Positions 1-7,119 are shown, numbered from the stretch's first letter. The stretch: DNA of 7,360 nucleotides from Denitrobacterium sp024691475 (GCA_024691475.1 JAILNP010000086.1:1-7360); one strand, 5' to 3'. The notes: generated from the letters alone by a model not told the origin. Numbers and translations are program-made.

Positions 1-141
1 GATCGCATTATGTGGGGCACCGACTATCCCATGTGGAGTCCCGAAAACGAATTCGCGCGCCTTCTGGCCCTTGGCTATAGCCACGAAGAGAACCAGAAAA
101 TGCTCTACGACAACTTCGCCCGCTTCTACGGCGTGGACTAA
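1..141 (+). CDS. Amidohydrolase-family protein, C-terminal fragment
   Basis: Frame 1 is open from the window edge to a TAA at 139-141, giving the last 46 residues of a protein whose start lies outside the window. The fragment contains W-G-T-D-Y-P-M-W near its beginning, followed by a helical stretch and N-F-A-R-F-Y-G-V-D at the end. This is the typical ending of the amidohydrolase 2 (PF04909-type) TIM-barrel family. In that family the Asp of the G-(T/S)-D-(Y/W/H)-P motif is the catalytic metal-binding/general-base residue, and the chain closes with a 'N-A-x-R-L-x-G' helix. Substrate cannot be told from this piece; relatives include decarboxylases and hydrolases of small organic acids. It converges with addA, with about 490 bp of non-coding DNA between the stops. 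The family call is fairly safe and any specific activity is unknown. Confidence 0.8.
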   Translation, partial: DRIMWGTDYPMWSPENEFARLLALGYSHEENQKMLYDNFARFYGVD

Positions 142-169
142 CGACTCGCCCTTCTACTTGGAACATCGA

Positions 170-190
170 GTTTTCGGTTCTGCCGAAAAC
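170..190. other. Hairpin 28 nt after the amidohydrolase stop
   Basis: GTTTTCGG (170-177) and CCGAAAAC (183-190) form a perfect 8-bp stem with loop TTCTG. No T-run follows on the plus strand, so it is not a canonical intrinsic terminator. It may slow polymerase or protect the 3' end of the amidohydrolase mRNA. A second, competing pairing (TCGAGTT near 167 with AACTCGA near 206) is also possible. A further 7-bp hairpin, GCTTTCG/CGAAAGC, lies near 228-247. Confidence 0.4.
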
Positions 191-283
191 GAGCGGGACC
201 ATAAACTCGACCCGCGATGCCGAGCTTTCGCGAAGCGAAAGCAAGCGAGCGCAGGTTGCCCAACCCGCAGGTCCGCCAAACTA

Positions 284-391
284 GCTGAGAGTGCAGCTGG
301 CGAGTGCGATAGGCGCGACTGGCGAAGGAGTTGGCTTCCGCCAACGACTGAAGCACGGAGCGCCTAGCGCGCCGCCCGATGTGCTCTCAGC
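284..391 (+). repeat. 108-nt nested foldback element containing the left copy of the flanking repeat
   Basis: Three nested stems can be drawn by eye. The outer stem is 284-295 with 380-391 (12 pairs, two of them G-U if read as plus-strand RNA; core CTGAGAG/CTCTCAG). The middle stem is TAGGCGC (310-316) with GCGCCTA (360-366). The inner stem is GTTGGC (330-335) with GCCAAC (340-345), closed by a TTCC loop. The 3' half recurs inverted at the right window end, so this is a dispersed repeat and not unique sequence. It has no coding potential I trust. It could be a REP/MITE-like element or a small structured RNA; I do not recognise a named family. About half of the element has no counterpart visible inside this window. 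Confidence 0.6.
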
Positions 392-393
392 GG
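332..393 (+). repeat. Left copy of a long inverted repeat flanking addAB
   Basis: These 62 bases match the reverse complement of 7298-7360 with three substitutions and a one-base indel. Both copies begin TGGCTTCCGCCAACGACTG and end CTCTCAGCGG. Weaker similarity continues to about 412, through a T-rich terminator tail. The partner copy is cut by the window edge, so the true length is unknown and may extend left of 332, toward 284 or beyond. Confidence 0.9.
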
Positions 394-398
394 TGCGA

Positions 399-440
399 GA
401 AAGTAAAAGAAGGAGCGCCGTCTGCAGTTCAGCGCTCCTT
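399..440 (-). terminator. addA: Terminator-like hairpin at the 3' end of the addBA operon (probably bidirectional)
   Basis: AAGGAGCGC (410-418) pairs perfectly with GCGCTCCTT (432-440) around a 13-nt loop. Read on the minus strand the stem is followed by CTTTTACTTTC, a fair U-rich tail, which fits termination of addA transcription. Read on the plus strand it is followed by TAAGTTT, a weaker tail that could serve the convergent amidohydrolase gene. It lies about 190 nt past the addA stop, so two other hairpins precede it on the addA transcript. Confidence 0.6.
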
Positions 441-455
441 TAAGTTTCTGAGAAG

Positions 456-494
456 TGCGACGGGGAGGGTTTAGAGGGGGGTAGCCCCGTCGCA
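456..494. other. Ten-bp-stem hairpin between convergent genes
   Basis: TGCGACGGGG (456-465) and CCCCGTCGCA (485-494) are perfect inverted copies around a 19-nt G-rich loop. There is no T-run on either side, so it is not a standard intrinsic terminator. It could be a REP-like palindrome or an RNA-stabilising stem at the 3' end of the addA message. GGGACAGTTTGAATAATACG follows directly on the plus strand; I could not assign that stretch. Confidence 0.5.
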
Positions 495-574
495 TCAGGG
501 ACAGTTTGAATAATACGCTCCTGTTTTCGCATAGGTACCCCTATCACGAAGCAGTCACAGTGCGCACGCGACAA

Positions 575-614
575 TACACCCCAGGGTGTACCGTGCGGTA
601 TATCCTGGGGTGTA
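575..614. other. 18-bp continuous hairpin 13 nt beyond the addA stop
   Basis: TACACCCCAGG (575-585) pairs with CCTGGGGTGTA (604-614). The stem continues inward through GTGTACC (586-592) and GGTATAT (597-603), with two G-U pairs, to a GTGC loop. As plus-strand RNA it is an uninterrupted 18-bp stem; as minus-strand RNA (the addA transcript) the two wobbles become A-C mismatches. Each arm is also an imperfect 16-bp dyad on its own: TACACCCCAGGGTGTA at 575-590 and TATATCCTGGGGTGTA at 599-614, 24 bp apart. It could therefore be a tandem protein-binding site instead of, or as well as, an RNA structure. No T-run follows it on the addA strand. Confidence 0.6.
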
Positions 615-627
615 CGAAGCGCAAATC

Positions 628-3600
628 CTATTGTTCGATGATTGCTCGAAGCTCTTCGAAGTCGGCTTTCTCGAAGGAGTACACCACTTCCTGAGGCTGT
701 CCCGGACGGGTGGCATCTTCCTGCTCAACGCGAACAAAATGAGCTTCTACCTGGGAAAAGCCTGCCTGCAATGCGGCATAGGCGTAGCATTGCGCCTGAA
801 GCAGGTGCTTGTCGTGCAGGGCCGCGGCCGTTTCCGCCTGGCTGCCGCCCGTCTTGTAGTCCACGATAAGCGTGCTAGAGGCTGCATCGTCGTAGCAGAG
901 CAGGTCGATTTCGCCTTCCAGGATGCGCTCGCCAATGGCAGCGCTGAAGGGCACTTCGGGGGCGTGATGAGCGTACGCGAAGCTGCGCTCCTTGATGTCT
1001 GACCGTAGCCAGCGCATAAAGGCCTTGCGAAGGCGTTCGACGTCGAAAACGCCCCAGGCCATAGCGAAGCGCTCGAGCGCCTCATCGATATCCGCTTCCG
1101 ACGGCTCGCTCGTCTGCAGGGCGAGCCATTCGCAGGCCATGTGCAGCGCCGACCCGAACGACGTAGCCTTGTCGGCATCGCTGGCGGGCTGGTCGCCGCT
1201 TGCGGGCTCGATGGGCTCTGCGGGTTCGCCGGCGGGTTCCTCTTCATGCGCAACGCCATGGGAACCTTCCGGGGCGATGGAGGAGTACGAGAAGAAATCG
1301 TCGTGCATGCTCGCCGCTACCGTGCGTGGTTGGGGTGGGAACGAGAACTGCGGAATGATGAGCGTTTCCTCGCGCTCTGCCTGCTCAGGCGCAGGTTCTT
1401 CCACGGTGCCCTCTTTGCTCTCGATGGTGCCTTCTTCCGTCTCTTCCTTGTTGGGGTCATACACCCGGTTGCGCGTGAAAGCGAGCGGCTCGCTGCCGCC
1501 GTATTCCAAGGTGCAACTGGAAGCGGGGAAGTCGGGCTGGCCAGGGCAAAGGCCTGCCAGGATGTCGCCCAGCACCTGCTTGTACGTGCCCTCTTTCGTG
1601 ATTGCGTGCTTCATGCACACGATAAGGCCAGCGCTGGCACGCGTGGCGGCCACGTAGAAGAGGCGCTTCTTCTCCTCGTATTCGCGTTCCGCGTTGATGC
1701 GCTTGATGGCGCTTGCGTGCTCGAGCTGGTTCCGTGCGTCGTGGGTGCTGAAATCGTCCTCTTCGTCAGGCGTGATGCCGCTCGTGGAGAATGCTGCGAA
1801 TACGGTGCCCTCGTCGGCGAGTACCGCGGGCTTTTCCCCGCGATCGCGCGTTTCGTAGCAGTCGACGACGGCAACGATGGGGAATTCCAGGCCCTTCGAG
1901 GAATGCACGGTCATGATGCGGACGGCCTTGGATTCCTCCGTGGAAAGCGCTCCCGGTTTTTCGCCTCCCAGCTGCGCGGCGTCGCTCATGGCCTGCGCGC
2001 AGCGGGCTATGTCGTAGCCGTTTTCGCTCGCCTTGTCGCTGACCATGCGCGCGAACTTCAGGATGTCGGCTGCTTGCGCGCGCCCTTCGGCGCCCTTTGC
2101 CTCCAGGCGCGAAAGCCAGCCGGATTCGACGACGGTTTCCAGGAAGAGCTTGCCCGGTTCCACGACGCCCAGCTTGTCCCAGGCATGGCGCAGCACCGTT
2201 CCGGCATGCTCCATAAGCGGGGACTGTGCCATGGGCGCACGGTCGTCGTAGAGCAGGCCCTTGGAAAGGTTCTGCCTGATGTAGGTGCCTTGTGGCTCGG
2301 TCTTGTACGTGGCCAGATACAGAAGGTCGGTGGAGGACACGGGCAGGACGTCGCTGCTGAGCACCACGAACAGGCTTTCCGTGTCATGCGGGTTGGCCAG
2401 CACCTTCAGCAGGCGCTGGCACGTGCGCACGTGTTCACCTTCGAAGAACTTCGAGCCGCCCGTAATGACGCATTCTATGCCCTGGTCGCGCACGGCCTGT
2501 GCGTAGACGCCCGCTGCGGACGTGGCCCCCATGAGGATGACCATTTCTCCGGGGCTGTGACCTGCGTCGGCGAGGCTCCTGAAGCGCTGTGCGATGAGCT
2601 CGGCTTCCTTTTGGGTGGCGAAATCCTTCCCGCCTTTGGAGGGGTACTCGGTGAGCATGACCTCGATGCGCGGGCCTTCGCCCCTCCACGGCCTGCCTTC
2701 GGTTGCCGCCTCCAGGTCGAGGAAGTCTTCGGTGAAGTATCCCTTGCGTCCGCAGACGGCGCGCACGAATGCAAGCACATCGCCGTGGCTGCGGAAGTTG
2801 TGCCCCAGCTCCTCGCGATGGGCGGCAACGGGGGAAAGCCCCAGCATGTCCTGCTTGTGGCGCAGGTACACTTCGACGTCGGCACCTTGGAAGCGGTAGA
2901 TGCTCTGCTGCGAGTCGCCTACGGTGCACAGGTGCGTCTTGGCGGGGCCGGCGATTTGCTCGATCATGTCGATCTGCAGCTGGCTCGTGTCTTGGAATTC
3001 GTCCACCATGATCAGGCGGAATCGTTCGGTGTATTCCTTCGCGATATTGGGGTGCTCGCGGAACGCGCGCAGCGTGGTCCGGATGAGATCGCCCGTGTCG
3101 ATGTACGCCTGCGCGGCGAGCCGGTCGTGATACGCCTCGTCGACTTCGGTGGCCAGAAGCATGAGCGCTTCCATGTGCGGCACCTGGGCTTCTGCCTTGC
3201 AGATGCCCGCGCATTCCGCAATGCAGTCCTTGAGGTCGGTGGCCTTCTTGCCGCCCAGGCCGCGCTTGTTTACGCCATCCAGGATGTCGGCAAGCGCGCT
3301 CGACGAAACCTCGTCGGACTGGAGCATATCGCGCAGGTCGTCGGCGAGCTTTTCGGCGGTTTCCTTGTTCTTGTCGGTGCCGGCAACCTGCAGGTCTTCG
3401 CAGAGCCCCAGCAGCTCGCGGGCGAGCTTGCCCGCGTCGGTGGCCTTCGGGCCCAGGTCGAACGCCTGGAGCCCCCTGGTCTGGCTGGCAGCCGTGTTCA
3501 GAACCCTGCCCACCATGCTGCGCACGTTGTCGATGCCGGCTTCGTTGATGAGCGCGTCGAAGCGCGTATCGCCTTCTTCGCGTATGCGCACGAGCACGGT

Positions 3601-4020
3601 CTCTATGGCCTGCTCAAGCGCGCGTGCTTGATCGTCGCCCATGACGAGCTTGAAGGCCGGATCGATGCCCAGCTCCAGGGCGTGCTCGCGCAGGATGCGC
3701 CCGCACATGCTGTGAATCGTGGAGATCCAGGCGGCGTCAACCTTCAGGGCCTCTTCCACCATGCCCTCCTTGCGCAGCACCTGGCGCACGCGGTCCTTGA
3801 TTTCACCTGCGGCTTTGTTGGTGTAGGTGATGATGAGGGCCTGGTCGATGGAATCGAGGAAGGGCTTGCCGTTTTTTCCCGAGCCAGGCAGGAGCGACCA
3901 CGCCACGCGTTGTGTAAGCGTGAACGTCTTGCCGCTGCCCGCACCGGCGCAGATGAGCAGCGGGCCTTCGAGGTAGGTGATTGCGTTGTACTGCCCTGGT
4001 TTGTAGCCAGTCATATCCAT
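628..4020 (-). CDS. addA: AddA-type ATP-dependent helicase-nuclease subunit
   Basis: SF1A (UvrD/RecB-like) DNA helicase fused to a C-terminal RecB-family nuclease. It is the motor subunit of a complex that unwinds and resects double-strand ends and hands ssDNA to RecA. Visible motifs in order: Q-motif glutamine at Q10; Walker A G-A-G-S-G-K-T at 26-32; Walker B V-D-E-F-Q-D-T at 339-345; motif III G-D-S-Q-Q-S-I-Y-R-F-Q-G-A at 368-380; N-F-R-S at 408-411; motif V T-V-H-S-S-K-G-L-E-F-P at 704-714; motif VI F-Y-V-A-A-T-R-A at 788-795. The nuclease domain has H960, D1039 (G-E-I-D-L-L), D1054 and K1056 (V-D-Y-K-T-G), then Q1077/Y1081. All key residues are present. An acidic, Pro/Glu-rich linker (about 855-950) joins motor and nuclease. 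At 1130 aa it is somewhat shorter than the roughly 1230-aa Bacillus AddA. The start ATG directly follows the addB TAA and has GGAG 7 nt upstream. RecB is the main alternative name, but the AddB-like partner and the absence of recC or recD favour AddA. Confidence 0.93.
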   Translation of the reverse strand: MDMTGYKPGQYNAITYLEGPLLICAGAGSGKTFTLTQRVAWSLLPGSGKNGKPFLDSIDQALIITYTNKAAGEIKDRVRQVLRKEGMVEEALKVDAAWISTIHSMCGRILREHALELGIDPAFKLVMGDDQARALEQAIETVLVRIREEGDTRFDALINEAGIDNVRSMVGRVLNTAASQTRGLQAFDLGPKATDAGKLARELLGLCEDLQVAGTDKNKETAEKLADDLRDMLQSDEVSSSALADILDGVNKRGLGGKKATDLKDCIAECAGICKAEAQVPHMEALMLLATEVDEAYHDRLAAQAYIDTGDLIRTTLRAFREHPNIAKEYTERFRLIMVDEFQDTSQLQIDMIEQIAGPAKTHLCTVGDSQQSIYRFQGADVEVYLRHKQDMLGLSPVAAHREELGHNFRSHGDVLAFVRAVCGRKGYFTEDFLDLEAATEGRPWRGEGPRIEVMLTEYPSKGGKDFATQKEAELIAQRFRSLADAGHSPGEMVILMGATSAAGVYAQAVRDQGIECVITGGSKFFEGEHVRTCQRLLKVLANPHDTESLFVVLSSDVLPVSSTDLLYLATYKTEPQGTYIRQNLSKGLLYDDRAPMAQSPLMEHAGTVLRHAWDKLGVVEPGKLFLETVVESGWLSRLEAKGAEGRAQAADILKFARMVSDKASENGYDIARCAQAMSDAAQLGGEKPGALSTEESKAVRIMTVHSSKGLEFPIVAVVDCYETRDRGEKPAVLADEGTVFAAFSTSGITPDEEDDFSTHDARNQLEHASAIKRINAEREYEEKKRLFYVAATRASAGLIVCMKHAITKEGTYKQVLGDILAGLCPGQPDFPASSCTLEYGGSEPLAFTRNRVYDPNKEETEEGTIESKEGTVEEPAPEQAEREETLIIPQFSFPPQPRTVAASMHDDFFSYSSIAPEGSHGVAHEEEPAGEPAEPIEPASGDQPASDADKATSFGSALHMACEWLALQTSEPSEADIDEALERFAMAWGVFDVERLRKAFMRWLRSDIKERSFAYAHHAPEVPFSAAIGERILEGEIDLLCYDDAASSTLIVDYKTGGSQAETAAALHDKHLLQAQCYAYAALQAGFSQVEAHFVRVEQEDATRPGQPQEVVYSFEKADFEELRAIIEQ

Positions 4021-6864
4021 TTATATACTCCGCTTCTCCAGGCGTTCCGTGCAGTTGCCCACGGGGCAGTACTTGCAGGCGTCTTTGCAGATGGGCTGCG
4101 CGTGGATGACGCCCTGCGCCAATTCCTCTATACGTTGCGCAACGAGTTGCTCGCTGCGGTTGATGAGCTCGTCGAAGGTGTGGACATCGCACCAGGGTAC
4201 CTGCGCGCAAGTGGCGTCGGCGTCCTTCTTGAAGGGCAGCTCTTCGAGCCCAATGATGCGGGAGTCGTAGGCGCCTTGGATTTCGCAGGTGAGCGGGTTG
4301 AGGTACAGCGTTCCTACCACCTGCAGGCCCAGCAGGTCGCGCACGACCTTCGCATACATGAGTGCCTGCATCTTGTGGGGCAGCACGAATGTGGTTGGCG
4401 CCGGTTCGTCTTTCGCGGGCTTCTCGTGCAGGCGATATGCCTTGGAGAGAGACGACTTGTAGTCGATGACGAATGCGCGCCCTTGCTCGTCGACGTCGAT
4501 TCGGTCGACACTGCCGCAGATGGTGCATCCGGCATAGGTAAATGGCTTGGCATCGCCATATCGCCATTCGTAGTACTGGGGCGTGAACGAGGGCAGCAGC
4601 ATCGTTTCGTATTCCAGGTAGTCCTGCAGCATGGGCAGGATGGCGTCGCGTGCGCGGCGCTCCGATTCCGTGATGGGCACGTAGCGGCCCTTGCCCGGGC
4701 TCTTTTCGAACTGGTGCTGCGCCGTTTCCTCGAAGACCACCTGCATGAGGTTGCGGGCGTCTTCGAGCGTTTCCTCAGTGACCTTGGGCGCGATGGTCTG
4801 CTGGAAGCGTGCATAAAAATGCTCCAGCGTGCTATGGATGAAGTTGCCGCGTTCGACCTTGCTAAAGGATTCTTCGAGCGTGTCGAGTTTTAGGCGGCGC
4901 TTGGCGAACCACTGGTAGGGGCATTCCAGGTAGCTTTCGATTTGCGAGGGCGAGAGCGCCAGGAGGTCGCTTGTTTCCTGCCCGCGGTTCTGCCCGAGGG
5001 TGATGAAGGAGCGAGCGCTCGCGTCGATTTCTCCGATCACGGGTGCGTCGGCTTCCCGCTCGGTGGCTAGGGCGCCGTTCGTGGCGTTTGCCACCAGGGC
5101 TTCCTCGCCGCGCACCGCTGCGAATGGTACGAGCGATTGCGGAATGCGCAGCTTTTTGTTCGTGTCGGCGTCGCTTGCCAGGTTGGCCCGATAGCAATCG
5201 ACGAGCTCCTCGAAGACGCTTGCGGGTTGCAGCTCTTCGGTCTGGCCATCGTGCAGGGCGCGTTCGAGCACGAGCGTTTCCCGTGCCACCGAACAAGCAA
5301 GCGCGTACGTGCGACGCATGGTAGCGAGCGGTGTGGCCGGACGTACGCAACCCCACGTGCGCAGCAGCGTGCTGAGCGCGTCTTCGGGTTCCTTAATGGG
5401 GTACACGTTGGCGCAGAGATTGCAGATGATAACGGTGTCTGCCGAGGCGGCGGGAAGTTGGGCGCAGTCTTCGAGCGAGATGAAGCGCACGGTGGCTTCC
5501 CCGTCTTCGCTCGTGGAACGCGACGTCGGAATGGAGGTGCCTTCCAGCGAGCGAATGGCTTCCTGCCACGGAAGGCCCCAGCTGCTGGCTTCGTGGCACG
5601 CTTCGCGCGCCTTTGCGAGCACGGTGGGGGAGTTTGTTGCGGGCCCAACGCCATAGGCGCTGATGGGAGCTGCGTAGGCGGCAAGTACGTCGAACGCGTC
5701 GTCAATGAGCCCCTCTTCGAGCAGGCCGATGACTCCCTGCAGCGATTCGCTGGCGTTGTTGGCCAGGTTGCTAAGCACTTCGGTAGGCTGGATGAGCCGG
5801 TTGTTCCTGCGACTTTGGTCGGAGCGGAACGCCGAGACGATGTTGACGCCCGCGAAGATGTTGAGCGCGTAGTCGGCGGCCAGCAGCAGGTCGGTATCGC
5901 TTGCGTTCACGAGGCCAGCCAGGTTGAGCAGATGGCGTCCCATGGGGGTGGCGTCGAAAGGCATGCGGTCGGCGAACGAGCAGCTGATGCCTGACTCGAC
6001 GAGTGCGGGAGCAAGCGCGTCGAACGCTTGCGCGGGGTTCTTGCACGCCACGATCACCGTGCCCTGCTGTGCGAACTGCTCGATCGTGGTACCGATGAGC
6101 GGCAGTTCCGCAGTGGGGCCCATGGGGAAGGCCATGCGCACGTGGCCTTGCGCTGCGATGGCGGCATCGTCTTTCTGCCTGCGATAGAGCATGGCAAGCA
6201 GACTGCGCAGCTCGTCTGCGCGGTCTTCGTTGCCGGGTTGTGCGGCGGTGTGGAACTGGGCTGCGGCGCCGGCTGCCTCGAGCAGTTGGCATTGCGCGTG
6301 CGTGAGGTCCTCTTCGGCAATGTCTACAACGATGGGCTGATAGGCGCCAAGTGCGTCGCGCTGGGCCAGGAGCGCGCATGCTTCGCTTGCTTCGATGAGG
6401 TTGCGTTCGCGCAGCAGCGCCCGGTAGGCGATGACCGTTTGGGCGACGTGCAGCTCTTCGGCGGAAAGGACGCAGCCTTCCGTTGTTGCGTAGGGCATTG
6501 CCTCGGCGGCGCATCGCTCGAGAAGCTTGAGCGTTCCCTCGGTGGGGTTCTTGCTCCACATGTGCTCGTGCGCTGCCTGCCGCATGGCGAACGTGCGTGC
6601 AAGCGGGCCGACGATGGCGGTGCCGTCGCCATGGAGCATCCAGAGCTCTTCGACCCATGCGGGTAGCGTGGTGACGGCGACGCCGAACCCGCAGCCCTCG
6701 CGCGCGAGCGTGCGTTGCCAGGTAAGCTGCTGCGCGTAGCTTTCGCAAAGGAGCACGGGCCGCCGCCCTTGCGCTTTCGCGCTGCGGATGGACTGAATGA
6801 TCGCGGCGCGATGCTCTGCCGGCGTATCGTTCAGATGGGTGGGTATGGTATGCAAAGAATTCAT
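4021..6864 (-). CDS. addB: AddB-type nuclease subunit of the AddAB complex
   Basis: Second subunit of the helicase-nuclease; it holds the other nuclease active site. The N-terminal two thirds look like an AddB motor-like scaffold: V-I-I-C-N-L-C-A-N-V-Y-P at 478-489 corresponds to the 'hydrophobic strand then G-x-N-E-G-x-F-P' segment of the family. I see no Walker A near the N-terminus. The C-terminal third has L-S-P-S-Q-I-E-S-Y-L-E-C-P-Y-Q at 637-651, H677, G-S-V-D-R-I-D at 784-790, I-D-Y-K-S-S at 800-805 and Q833-Y837, the complete PD-(D/E)XK set. C648 plus C930, C933 and C938 (C926 is also available) match the iron-sulfur staple of AddB. At 947 aa it is shorter than Bacillus AddB (about 1160). 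The start ATG is the first possible one: an in-frame TAG lies 23 codons upstream with no ATG, GTG or TTG between. There is no clear Shine-Dalgarno. It is the first gene of the operon. Confidence 0.9.
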   Translation of the reverse strand: MNSLHTIPTHLNDTPAEHRAAIIQSIRSAKAQGRRPVLLCESYAQQLTWQRTLAREGCGFGVAVTTLPAWVEELWMLHGDGTAIVGPLARTFAMRQAAHEHMWSKNPTEGTLKLLERCAAEAMPYATTEGCVLSAEELHVAQTVIAYRALLRERNLIEASEACALLAQRDALGAYQPIVVDIAEEDLTHAQCQLLEAAGAAAQFHTAAQPGNEDRADELRSLLAMLYRRQKDDAAIAAQGHVRMAFPMGPTAELPLIGTTIEQFAQQGTVIVACKNPAQAFDALAPALVESGISCSFADRMPFDATPMGRHLLNLAGLVNASDTDLLLAADYALNIFAGVNIVSAFRSDQSRRNNRLIQPTEVLSNLANNASESLQGVIGLLEEGLIDDAFDVLAAYAAPISAYGVGPATNSPTVLAKAREACHEASSWGLPWQEAIRSLEGTSIPTSRSTSEDGEATVRFISLEDCAQLPAASADTVIICNLCANVYPIKEPEDALSTLLRTWGCVRPATPLATMRRTYALACSVARETLVLERALHDGQTEELQPASVFEELVDCYRANLASDADTNKKLRIPQSLVPFAAVRGEEALVANATNGALATEREADAPVIGEIDASARSFITLGQNRGQETSDLLALSPSQIESYLECPYQWFAKRRLKLDTLEESFSKVERGNFIHSTLEHFYARFQQTIAPKVTEETLEDARNLMQVVFEETAQHQFEKSPGKGRYVPITESERRARDAILPMLQDYLEYETMLLPSFTPQYYEWRYGDAKPFTYAGCTICGSVDRIDVDEQGRAFVIDYKSSLSKAYRLHEKPAKDEPAPTTFVLPHKMQALMYAKVVRDLLGLQVVGTLYLNPLTCEIQGAYDSRIIGLEELPFKKDADATCAQVPWCDVHTFDELINRSEQLVAQRIEELAQGVIHAQPICKDACKYCPVGNCTERLEKRSI
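4028..4031 (-). promoter_or_regulatory. addA: Shine-Dalgarno of addA inside the end of addB
   Basis: GGAG on the minus strand, 7 nt before the addA ATG, lies within the last codons of addB. Together with the TAA-ATG abutment it implies translational coupling and near-equal output of the two subunits. It supports the start at 4020; a second ATG two codons later is the only close alternative. Confidence 0.7.
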
Positions 6865-6870
6865 TCTGCC

Positions 6871-6876
6871 ATTGTA
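6871..6876 (-). promoter_or_regulatory. addB: Possible -10 box (TACAAT) just before addB, leaderless start possible
   Basis: TACAAT on the minus strand (5 of 6 to TATAAT) ends 6 nt before the addB ATG, so transcription from it would begin at or next to the start codon. This would explain the missing Shine-Dalgarno. Against it, no good -35 hexamer is seen at 16-18 bp spacing; the nearest GGACA-like string is about 20 bp away. Low confidence. Confidence 0.3.
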
Positions 6877-6950
6877 CCCCGTGCGCCTGTTTCGACTGTC
6901 CCATTTCCGTCCGAGTTGTGCCTTCTGTTGCTACTTTTTCGGTTGTCCCT

Positions 6951-7067
6951 TCATTGGGTGCGGAGATGTATCAAATGTGTATCCCTTATGGAGGATAACG
7001 CAAAAAAGAGGAGGGGTGATAAGTGGTTGAGCAGGCTTTTCACCCTCTTCGTGCTATGAGGGAGCAT
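6951..7067 (-). CDS. Possible 38-residue upstream ORF in the addB leader
   Basis: ATG at 7065-7067 is preceded, 8 nt upstream, by AGGAG (7076-7080) on the minus strand. The frame runs 38 codons to TGA, ending about 86 nt before addB. The peptide is basic, with several His, Lys and Arg and a hydrophobic core L-S-P-L-L-F-F-A-L around residues 16-24. A perfect TATAAT lies upstream at 7114-7119. A hairpin with a T-run (7002-7049) lies inside the ORF, so ribosomes could affect whether it forms. I do not recognise the peptide. The alternative is a chance ORF in a non-coding leader, which I consider at least as likely. Confidence 0.22.
   Translation of the reverse strand: MLPHSTKRVKSLLNHLSPLLFFALSSIRDTHLIHLRTQ
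7002..7049 (-). terminator. Intrinsic-terminator-like hairpin in the addB leader
   Basis: On the minus strand, GAGGGTGA (within 7039-7047) pairs with TCACCCCTC, with one bulged base. The stem continues inward through AAAG/CTTA with one mismatch, and the 3' side is followed by CTCTTTTTTGCG (six Ts at 7002-7007). This is a reasonable intrinsic terminator for transcripts running left toward addB. It could end a short RNA starting near 7107, end a gene outside the window, or act as an attenuator for addBA. Confidence 0.5.
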
Positions 7068-7097
7068 AGGAAATACTCCTCTAGGGGTGCTGTGCAG

Positions 7098-7114
7098 TGC
7101 CAATTTTTTTGGCA
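7098..7114. other. Short hairpin TGCCAA-T5-TTGGCA beside the minus-strand -10 box
   Basis: TGCCAA (7098-7103) and TTGGCA (7109-7114) form a 6-bp stem with an all-T loop on the plus strand, extendable by two weaker pairs. On the minus strand it covers the expected start region of transcripts from the TATAAT at 7114-7119. It may be an operator for a dimeric regulator or simply an AT-rich start region. Confidence 0.3.
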
Positions 7115-7119
7115 TTATA
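7114..7119 (-). promoter_or_regulatory. Perfect -10 hexamer TATAAT pointing toward addB
   Basis: TATAAT on the minus strand is an exact sigma-A -10 box in a GC-rich context, so it stands out. The expected start is about 7105-7108. I find no TTGACA-like box at 16-18 bp; TTGAGG is about 23 bp upstream, which is too far. If real, it would give addBA a leader of about 240 nt, passing through the small ORF and the hairpin at 7002-7049. Confidence 0.4.

Noticed and set aside
71..367. Plus-strand ORF overlapping the amidohydrolase end and the left repeat
   Set aside because: It starts inside the amidohydrolase in another frame and runs through structured repeat DNA, with no RBS and no recognisable motif.
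142..627. CRISPR array or integrase attachment site
   Set aside because: The repeated motifs are palindromes and one inverted repeat. There are no regularly spaced direct repeats, no tRNA and no integrase in view.
506..694. Plus-strand 62-codon ORF across the 575-614 hairpin
   Set aside because: No Shine-Dalgarno, overlaps the addA end on the opposite strand, and codes through a palindrome. The sequence looks non-coding.
1141..4893. A 1250-codon open frame on the plus strand opposite addA and the end of addB
   Set aside because: It is an antisense shadow created by GC-rich third positions. It crosses the addB-addA junction and its composition is repetitive in Ala, Val, Leu, Gly, Arg and His. 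The opposite strand holds complete, motif-rich proteins.
498..6904. GGGACAGT strings at about 498 (plus) and about 6897-6904 (minus) as a second pair of mirrored ends
   Set aside because: The match is only about 8 bases with poor continuation, so chance is a sufficient explanation.
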